Shown here: piece by piece, positions 1 through 5,261 of the stretch
Layout: each line of letters begins with the position of its first letter
Position numbering within the stretch: position 1 is the first letter of the stretch
NCBI GenBank assembly: GCA_021545625.1
Contig: JAJRVH010000114.1
Coordinates: 1-6,543, forward strand
Source of the DNA: Zetaproteobacteria bacterium
GTDB lineage: Bacteria; Pseudomonadota; Zetaproteobacteria; Mariprofundales; Mariprofundaceae
Direction of reading: 5' to 3'
Length of the DNA: 6,543 nt
The notes under the pieces: generated by a model
The model's database searches: none
What the model was told of the DNA's origin: nothing
Seen by the model: only the letters and a program-made list of their open reading frames with translations
Translations under genes and position numbers: made by a program

Positions 1-401
1 GGCATCAGCGACGTGCCATCCCGCGAACGGTGGAGATATAACAGCAGCCGGCCGGACGAGCGCCGCCCTTCCGTATCGCGTGCCCCGCCGACCAGCAACC
101 GGGTATAGGCAGGCTGCCGCTGCACGGATTCGATCACGGCCGTGATATCCGTCGCATTCGCCAGCCAGGCATCGGGAACCTGCATGTCGCGCGCGTCCAG
201 CAGCAGATCGGCCACGCCCCACAGGCAGGAGACAAGCAGCACGGCCGCCATACGCGGACACCACCACAGCAATGCCGACAGCAGGCCGGCCAGCAGCAGT
301 ACCGCGACGGCAACAGGCAGTGCATCGCTTCTGACGCAGGCCAGTCCCGCGACCCAGAGCGTGACCGGAAGCAACAGCGGCAGACGATCAGCATGCATCA
401 T
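1..401 (-). CDS. comEC: ComEC/Rec2-family DNA internalization protein, N-terminal part (cut by window end)
   Basis: The minus-strand frame is open from 401 to the window edge and gives the first 133 residues of a longer protein. ComEC forms the inner-membrane channel that carries single-stranded DNA into the cytoplasm during natural transformation. Visible here are three hydrophobic segments (about residues 7-23, 28-47 and 50-68), then a soluble stretch from about residue 69. That stretch has the pattern of the DUF4131 domain that follows the first helices in ComEC (ITAVIESVQRQP near residue 85, then a GRLLLYL strand). The competence and metallo-beta-lactamase-like domains would lie outside the window. 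I chose the ATG at 401 because a purine-rich GAGGGAG sits 9 nt upstream; the in-frame ATG at 419 has no comparable site. The gene begins 25 nt after ribD and is probably cotranscribed with it. It contains one TTA codon (39-41), a codon absent from the other genes here. The family call rests on topology and a short domain, so another polytopic membrane protein is possible. Confidence 0.72.
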   Translation of the reverse strand, partial: MMHADRLPLLLPVTLWVAGLACVRSDALPVAVAVLLLAGLLSALLWWCPRMAAVLLVSCLWGVADLLLDARDMQVPDAWLANATDITAVIESVQRQPAYTRLLVGGARDTEGRRSSGRLLLYLHRSRDGTSLM

Positions 402-410
402 CGGCCGCGG

Positions 411-417
411 CTCCCTC
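411..417 (-). promoter_or_regulatory. Ribosome binding site that sets the comEC start
   Basis: GAGGGAG on the minus strand lies 9 nt before the ATG at 401, a normal spacing. It overlaps the alternative ATG at 419, which has no purine-rich site of similar quality before it. This favours the start at 401. Its position just after the ribD stop codon (427-429) fits translation of comEC from a ribD-comEC transcript. Confidence 0.55.
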
Positions 418-426
418 ATCGGCGCA

Positions 427-1503
427 TCAGTCCGGGTAGACGACCCGTCCCCGGATCATATAGTCGTCGTCCATCTTGCGGCGCACGACGTTTTCAAGAC
501 GCACGGCCTGATCGACGCGTTCCACCCCCTCTCCTCCCCAGAGGGGAACCGCATCGCGGCCACCGATCAGGATCGGCGCCTGATACAGCACCATCTCGCT
601 GGTAAACCGCCCCTCCAGAAAAGCCGTATGCAGCTGGCCGCCACCCTCGAGCAGCACATCCAGATAACCCTGCCCGGCCAGATGGCGCAACACGGCCGGC
701 AGACTGGCCGCCTTGCCGATTTCGACGCCGGCATCATGCCAGCGCTGGGTATGTTCGTTGGTACTGCGCACATAAAAACGGGTCGGTGCCTCATCGCCGA
801 GCAGCCGGCTTTCGGGATTGAACGGCGGGGTTTCGAAACAAAGCACGACTCGCAGCGGCACGTCCCCCCGAACCCTGGCATCGCGCACCGTCAGCGACGG
901 ATTATCGTGCAGCAGGGTACCTGCGCCGACGATGATCGCATCGGCAACGGCGCGCAGGCCGTGCGCATGGCGGCGGGATTTCCCGCCGCTGATCCATTGC
1001 GAATGATGGCTGCGGGTGGCCAGCCTGCCGTCCAGGGAAATCGCCGCCTTGGCCGTAACATAGGGAAGACCTGTGCGGATATAGTGGAAAAACGGAACAT
1101 TCAGCGCGTCCGCCTCATCGGCCAGCAGACCGCCTGCCACCTCGACATCATAGCTGGCCAGCACCTTGCCGCCGCCGGCCATGTCCGGGTTCGGGTCGGA
1201 GGAGGCATAGACGATGCGGCGGATGCCGGCGCGCAGGATCGCATCGGTACAGGCAGGCGTCCGGCCGCGCGCCGAACACGGCTCCAGCGTGACATACAGC
1301 GTGCCCCCCCGGGCCCGGTGCGCGGCCTTCTGCAGGGCCACGACCTCGGCATGAGCCTCGCCCGCCCTGACGTGCCACCCTTCACCGACGACGACGCCGT
1401 GGTTGACCACCACCGCCCCCACGCGCGGATTCGGATGTGTCGTGCCGATGCCCTTGCGGGCCAGACGGATGGCCCGCCGCATCCATTTCTCGTCCATGTC
1501 CAT
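427..1503 (-). CDS. ribD: Bifunctional diaminohydroxyphosphoribosylaminopyrimidine deaminase / 5-amino-6-(5-phosphoribosylamino)uracil reductase
   Basis: This cytoplasmic enzyme carries out the deamination and the NADPH-dependent reduction that follow GTP cyclohydrolase II in riboflavin synthesis. The protein has 358 residues, typical of the two-domain family. The deaminase domain (about 1-145) shows N25 in HPNPRVG, H44 in EGWH, and the zinc site H51-A-E53 with C76 and C85 in EPCSARGRTPAC. The reductase domain (about 147-358) shows K152 in AKAAISLDG, GAGTLLHDNPSLTVR (193-207) and LLEGGG (284-289). Most relatives have His at the position of A78, next to the zinc ligand C76. The ATG at 1503 is chosen because GGAGG lies 5 nt upstream; the family core starts only a few residues later. 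In-frame ATGs at 1530, 1515 and 1497 are alternatives. The gene is divergent from yaaA and precedes comEC, with no other rib gene in view. I see no FMN riboswitch, and the 127-bp upstream gap leaves little room for one. Confidence 0.96.
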   Translation of the reverse strand: MDMDEKWMRRAIRLARKGIGTTHPNPRVGAVVVNHGVVVGEGWHVRAGEAHAEVVALQKAAHRARGGTLYVTLEPCSARGRTPACTDAILRAGIRRIVYASSDPNPDMAGGGKVLASYDVEVAGGLLADEADALNVPFFHYIRTGLPYVTAKAAISLDGRLATRSHHSQWISGGKSRRHAHGLRAVADAIIVGAGTLLHDNPSLTVRDARVRGDVPLRVVLCFETPPFNPESRLLGDEAPTRFYVRSTNEHTQRWHDAGVEIGKAASLPAVLRHLAGQGYLDVLLEGGGQLHTAFLEGRFTSEMVLYQAPILIGGRDAVPLWGGEGVERVDQAVRLENVVRRKMDDDYMIRGRVVYPD

Positions 1504-1508
1504 CCCGT

Positions 1509-1513
1509 CCTCC
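1509..1513 (-). promoter_or_regulatory. Ribosome binding site that sets the ribD start
   Basis: GGAGG on the minus strand is 5 nt before the ATG at 1503 and 11 nt before the in-frame ATG at 1497. It lies downstream of the ATGs at 1530 and 1515, so it cannot serve those. It supports 1503 as the start, with 1497 second. Confidence 0.6.
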
Positions 1514-1543
1514 ATGATAGTAGAAAACATCCCATATTGTCAG
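1514..1543 (-). promoter_or_regulatory. Candidate sigma70-type promoter for ribD
   Basis: On the minus strand, CTGACA (1543-1538, five of six bases matching the -35 consensus) is followed after 18 nt by TATCAT (1519-1514, five of six matching the -10 consensus). The hexamers are good, but the predicted transcript would begin near 1507, inside or past the GGAGG site. An alternative -10, TACTAT (1522-1517), has a short 15-nt spacer and would start near 1510. The leader would be almost absent either way, so this is a moderate candidate at best. Confidence 0.3.
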
Positions 1544-1583
1544 CGCGAATACAAGCCGGATGCGATGCCCGTCACAACGATGG

Positions 1584-1612
1584 TTGGCACGGCCGGCCCG
1601 CCCCCTTATCGT
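1584..1612 (+). promoter_or_regulatory. Candidate sigma70-type promoter for yaaA (and possibly polA, radA)
   Basis: TTGGCA (1584-1589, five of six matching the -35 consensus) is separated by 17 nt from TATCGT (1607-1612, four of six matching the -10 consensus). The predicted transcript start is near 1619, which leaves a leader of about 12 nt that still includes the AAGGAG site (1620-1625). The spacer is very GC-rich and contains the palindrome GGCCGGCC (1591-1598). In E. coli, yaaA belongs to the OxyR response; I could not recognise an OxyR site here. Confidence 0.33.
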
Positions 1613-1630
1613 TGCGCTCAAGGAGATGCC

Positions 1631-2395
1631 ATGCTGCTGATCATATCGCCAGCCAAGAAACTCGACTGCAACGCCCCCGCCTCACCGACCGGCTGCAGCC
1701 AGCCGCAGCTGCTCGACCAGGCAGGGGAGCTGGTCGATATCCTGCGCGATAAAGACAGCTTTGAAATTGCCAGCCTGATGAAACTGAGCATGAAGCTGGC
1801 CGATCTGAACATGCAGCGTTATCAGCGCTGGCACACCCCTTTCACGCCGGGCAACGCCAGACAGGCCATTCTCGCCTTCCGGGGCGACGTCTACCAGGGC
1901 CTGGACGCCGACAGCCTGGACGACGAGGCGCTCGCCTTCGCGCAGCGCCACCTGCGTATCCTGTCGGGGCTGTACGGCGTGCTGCGGCCGCTGGACCTGA
2001 TGCAGCCCTACCGGCTGGAGATGGGCACGCGGCTGGCCAATGCCCGCGGCCGGGATCTGTACGCCTTCTGGGGCGACATCATCACCGAAACGCTCAATGC
2101 AGCGCTCGCCGAGACCGGCGACAATGTCCTGATCAACCTGGCCTCCAACGAATATTTCAAGGCCGTCCGACCCCGGTCGCTGCGGGCCGATATCATCACG
2201 CCGCAGTTCAGGGAGCTGCGCGGCAGCGTCTACAAGACCATCAGCTTCTCGGCCAAACGGGCACGCGGCATGATGTGTCGCTATATCATCGACCATCGCC
2301 TCACCGACCCCGAGATGATCAAGGGCTTCGATGTCGACGGCTATGCCTTCAACCCCGAACTTTCCGAGGGCAACACATGGGTATTCAGCCGCTGA
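1631..2395 (+). CDS. yaaA: YaaA family peroxide stress response protein (DUF328/UPF0246)
   Basis: The 254-residue product is collinear with E. coli YaaA (258 residues). In E. coli, YaaA is induced by hydrogen peroxide, lowers intracellular free iron and so limits Fenton damage to DNA; it has also been reported to bind DNA. Family blocks seen are the N-terminal ISPAKKLD, TPGNARQAILAFRGDVY in the first third, SGLYGVLRPLDLMQPYRLEMG (112-132), FWGDIITE (146-153), INLASNEYF (168-176) and the C-terminal GFDVDGYAFN. There is no signal peptide or membrane segment, so it is cytoplasmic. The ATG at 1631 has AAGGAG five nt upstream and gives exactly the family N-terminus, although the frame stays open far upstream. 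It is divergent from ribD and 60 bp ahead of polA in the same direction, which suits a shared role in surviving oxidative DNA damage. Its biochemical mechanism is not settled in the family and the sequence adds nothing on that. Confidence 0.96.
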   Translation: MLLIISPAKKLDCNAPASPTGCSQPQLLDQAGELVDILRDKDSFEIASLMKLSMKLADLNMQRYQRWHTPFTPGNARQAILAFRGDVYQGLDADSLDDEALAFAQRHLRILSGLYGVLRPLDLMQPYRLEMGTRLANARGRDLYAFWGDIITETLNAALAETGDNVLINLASNEYFKAVRPRSLRADIITPQFRELRGSVYKTISFSAKRARGMMCRYIIDHRLTDPEMIKGFDVDGYAFNPELSEGNTWVFSR

Positions 2396-2402
2396 CGCAT
2401 TG

Positions 2403-2423
2403 CGGGCGGTGCCCGTCTCGGGC
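2403..2423 (+). repeat. Alternating hairpin element between yaaA and polA
   Basis: CGGGC occurs at 2403-2407 and again at 2419-2423, flanking its exact complement GCCCG at 2411-2415. The central arm can pair with either copy, each time with a 3-nt loop, so the two hairpins exclude each other. The downstream one gains an extra T-A pair (2410/2424) and a G-T wobble (2409/2425). No T-run follows, so it is not a classical intrinsic terminator. It lies between the yaaA stop and the polA ribosome binding site (GGAG, 2447-2450). It could modulate read-through or stabilise RNA ends, or be chance in GC-rich DNA. Confidence 0.4.
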
Positions 2424-2455
2424 ATGCTGGCGACCTTCCTGATCCCGGAGTTCCG

Positions 2456-5212
2456 ATGCCACATCTCGTTCTTATCGACGGCCCCAACTATGTTTTCCGC
2501 GCCTTTCACGCGGTGCGCCACAACCTGAGCAATTCGAAGGGGGAGCCGACCAACGCCGTATTCGGCTATGTGCAGATGCTGCGCAGCATCCTCAAGGATC
2601 TGAGTCCGACGCATGTCGCGGTCGCCTTCGATCCGAAGGACGGTACGTTCCGCAACGATATCTACCCCGATTACAAGGCCCACCGGCCGCCGATGCCGGA
2701 GGAACTGGCCGCCCAGTGGCCGCGCATCCTCGAGGTTACCGAGGCATTCCGGCTGCCGCTTTTGTGCCTGGACAACTACGAGGCGGACGACGTAATCGCC
2801 ACGCTGGCCCGCCAGGCCGAACGGCAGGGCTGGGATGTCACCATCGTGTCCACCGACAAGGATCTGATGCAGCTGGTCAACGAACGGATCTGGATGCTCG
2901 ACACGATGCGGCGCAAGGAATACGGCATCGAGGAAGTGAAGGAGAAATGGGGCGTCGGGCCGGAACGCATCCACGACCTGCTGGCCCTGACCGGTGACTC
3001 GTCGGACAACATCCCCGGCGTGCCGGGCATCGGCCCGAAGACGGCCGCCCTGCTGATCGACACCTACGGCGATCTCGAAGGCGTGCTCGAGCATGCGCCC
3101 GAGATCAAACAGAACAAGCGCCGCGAAAACCTGATCGCCCACGCCGACGACGCGCGACTGGCCTACCGCCTCGTGGCGCTGGCCGACGATGCGCCGGTGG
3201 GCGTTGCACTCAACGATCTCGGCGTGCGCGAGCCGGACAGGGAAAAACTGGGCCGCATCTTCCGGGAACTGGAGTTCCGTCGACTGGGCGACGAATTCTC
3301 CGACGGGGATGCGGGCAAGGAGGTCAGGGGCGAGCCGGCCGCAGCACCCGAAAACGAAGAGAACATGCCGGAGCCCGATCCGGTCGGCGAACGCCGCAAC
3401 CATATCGTCAACGACCGCGACGGGCTGAAGCGCCTGCTCGACGTGCTGGATGCGGCCGAGCTCGTGGCCGTGGACACCGAAACGACCTCGCTGGCCACCC
3501 ATGACGCGGATATCGTCGGCATCTCGTTCGCGGCCACTCCCGGCGAGGCCTTCTATGTGCCGCTCGGGCACCGCGCCGCCGACCTGCTCGATGCGGCGCC
3601 GGTACAGCTGGACCGGAACGAAACGCTGGCGGCACTCCGTCCCTTCCTCGAGGACCGCAATAAAAAGAAATGCGGCCACAACCTGAAATACGACCTGCAG
3701 GTCTTCCGCCGCGCCGGCATCGGGCTTGCCGGCATAGTCGCCGACTCGATGCTGCTCGCCTATTGCCTGTATCCGGGCAAATACGCGCCGAAGATGGATG
3801 CAGTGGCCGAGGATTATCTGGACTACCGCTGCACCTCCTACGAAGAGGTGGCCGGCAAGGGAGCCAAACAGATCGGCTTCGACGCGGTGCCGCTGGAAAC
3901 GGCCGCGCCGTACGCCTGCGAGGATGCCGATATCGCGCTGCGCCTGACCCATTATCTTCGCGAGCGTCTCGAACATGAACAGCGCCTGGGCCGCCACGAT
4001 GACATCGAGCTGCCGCTGTCCTTCGTGCTGGCCGACATGGAATGGCGGGGTGTGCGCATCGACCGCGGGCAGCTGGCCGCACTGTCCGAGGATTTCGGAC
4101 AGCGCATCCGCGAACTGGAGACGCGCATCCACGCGGCCGCCGGTACCGAATTCAATATCCAGTCGCCGAAACAGCTCGGCGTGCTGCTGTTCGAAACGCT
4201 GGGGCTGCCGGGCGGCAGGAAGACCAAATCCGGTCAGTGGGCGACCGGCCAGAGCGTACTGGAAAAGCTGGCCGACGAACACGAGGTGCCGCGCCTGATC
4301 CTCGAAACGCGGACCCTGAGCAAGCTGAAATCCACCTATACCGATGCGCTGCAGAAACTGATCCATCCCGAAACGGGCCGCGTGCACACGTCCTACAATC
4401 AGGCAGTCACGACCACCGGCCGCCTGTCTTCGTCGGATCCGAACCTGCAGAACATCCCGATCCGCAGCAGCGAGGGCCGCGAAATCCGCAAGGCCTTTGT
4501 CGCCGAACCGGGGAACATCCTGATCGCCGCCGACTATTCCCAGATCGAACTGCGGCTGATGGCCCATTTTTCCGGCGATGAAACGCTGCGCGAGGCATTC
4601 CGGAAAGGCGAGGACATCCACGCCGCCACGGCCGCGGCCGTCAACGGCGTGCCCATCGAAGACGTGGACGGCGACATGCGCCGGCGCGCCAAGATCATCA
4701 ACTTCGGCATCCTCTACGGCATGAGCGCCTTCGGCCTGGCCAAACAGCTGGACACCGAACGCGGCGAGGCGCAGACATTCATCGACGCCTATTTCAGCCA
4801 GTACCGCCGAGTTCGGGCCTTCATGGACGACACGCTCGAAAAGTCCCGTGCCCGGGGCTATGTCGAGACCCTGCTCGGCCACCGCGTCTACGTGCCCGAC
4901 ATCCATGCCGGCAACGGCATGCATCGCGCCTATGCCGAACGCACAGCCATCAACGCGCCGCTCCAGGGCTCGGCCGCCGACATCATCAAGGTGGCGATGA
5001 TCAGGCTGCACCGGCGCCTGGCGAGCGAAGTGCCGCAGGCGCATATCATCCTGCAGGTGCATGACGAGCTGGTGGTCGAGGCGCCGCGGGAAAAGGCCGG
5101 CGAAGTCGCCGACACCATGCGCCGGACGATGGAATCGGCGGTATCGCTGTCCGTGCCTCTGACGGTCGATATCGACCAGGGCCAAAGCTGGTTCGAGGCA
5201 CACCGGCTGTAA
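2456..5212 (+). CDS. polA: DNA polymerase I with 5' nuclease and proofreading domains
   Basis: This 918-residue protein (E. coli: 928) fills gaps in excision repair and removes and replaces RNA primers of Okazaki fragments. The 5' nuclease domain (about 1-290) has D8 (LIDG), D59 (FDPK), EADD (109-112), STDKD (132-136) and the helix-hairpin-helix region GDSSDNIPGVPGIG (180-193). After a hydrophilic acidic linker (about 285-325) comes the 3'-5' exonuclease, with D340 and E342 in DTET, D413 in NLKYD, and Y486 and D490 in YACEDAD. This is the complete proofreading set, so the domain should be active. The polymerase domain has R656 (TGRLSS), motif A D693 (DYSQIELRLMAH), motif B R742/K746/F750/Y754 (INFGILYG) and motif C D870-E871 (QVHDELVVE). 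These match E. coli R668, D705, R754/K758/F762/Y766 and D882-E883. The ATG at 2456 has GGAG five nt upstream. No TTA, CTA or TCA codon occurs in the gene. Confidence 0.99.
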   Translation: MPHLVLIDGPNYVFRAFHAVRHNLSNSKGEPTNAVFGYVQMLRSILKDLSPTHVAVAFDPKDGTFRNDIYPDYKAHRPPMPEELAAQWPRILEVTEAFRLPLLCLDNYEADDVIATLARQAERQGWDVTIVSTDKDLMQLVNERIWMLDTMRRKEYGIEEVKEKWGVGPERIHDLLALTGDSSDNIPGVPGIGPKTAALLIDTYGDLEGVLEHAPEIKQNKRRENLIAHADDARLAYRLVALADDAPVGVALNDLGVREPDREKLGRIFRELEFRRLGDEFSDGDAGKEVRGEPAAAPENEENMPEPDPVGERRNHIVNDRDGLKRLLDVLDAAELVAVDTETTSLATHDADIVGISFAATPGEAFYVPLGHRAADLLDAAPVQLDRNETLAALRPFLEDRNKKKCGHNLKYDLQVFRRAGIGLAGIVADSMLLAYCLYPGKYAPKMDAVAEDYLDYRCTSYEEVAGKGAKQIGFDAVPLETAAPYACEDADIALRLTHYLRERLEHEQRLGRHDDIELPLSFVLADMEWRGVRIDRGQLAALSEDFGQRIRELETRIHAAAGTEFNIQSPKQLGVLLFETLGLPGGRKTKSGQWATGQSVLEKLADEHEVPRLILETRTLSKLKSTYTDALQKLIHPETGRVHTSYNQAVTTTGRLSSSDPNLQNIPIRSSEGREIRKAFVAEPGNILIAADYSQIELRLMAHFSGDETLREAFRKGEDIHAATAAAVNGVPIEDVDGDMRRRAKIINFGILYGMSAFGLAKQLDTERGEAQTFIDAYFSQYRRVRAFMDDTLEKSRARGYVETLLGHRVYVPDIHAGNGMHRAYAERTAINAPLQGSAADIIKVAMIRLHRRLASEVPQAHIILQVHDELVVEAPREKAGEVADTMRRTMESAVSLSVPLTVDIDQGQSWFEAHRL

Positions 5213-5223
5213 CCCGCACATAA

Positions 5224-5241
5224 GCAGTGCAGAGGTGCTGC
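5224..5241 (+). other. Hairpin in the polA-radA gap holding a candidate ribosome binding site
   Basis: GCAGTGC (5224-5230) can pair with GTGCTGC (5235-5241) in RNA, giving seven pairs including two G-U wobbles around an AGAG loop. No T-run follows, so it is not a standard terminator. The loop and first base of the second arm form AGAGG (5231-5235), the only purine-rich stretch ahead of radA. It is 11 nt before an in-frame GTG at 5247 and 26 nt before the ATG at 5262. The stem is weak and may be chance. Confidence 0.3.
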
Positions 5242-5261
5242 GCCCTGTGTACAGTTTCGCC

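Noticed and set aside
1504..1530. A nine-residue N-terminal extension of ribD from the ATG at 1530
   Set aside because: The GGAGG site lies inside this extension and is well spaced for the ATG at 1503. The extra residues are not part of the family core.
1403..1630. A 76-codon upstream extension of yaaA
   Set aside because: It overlaps the ribD coding region and the divergent gap. The family N-terminus and a well-placed AAGGAG both point to the ATG at 1631.
1504..1630. A possible FMN riboswitch or OxyR operator in the divergent gap
   Set aside because: I considered both because of ribD and yaaA. The gap is too short and shows neither the conserved riboswitch blocks nor a recognisable OxyR pattern.
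142..1752. A 536-codon plus-strand open frame opposite ribD and comEC
   Set aside because: It mirrors ribD codons, crosses the divergent promoter gap, and its translation is low-complexity and basic with no family motif.
5213..5261. An intrinsic terminator after polA
   Set aside because: The only hairpin is short, has two wobble pairs and is not followed by a T-run.
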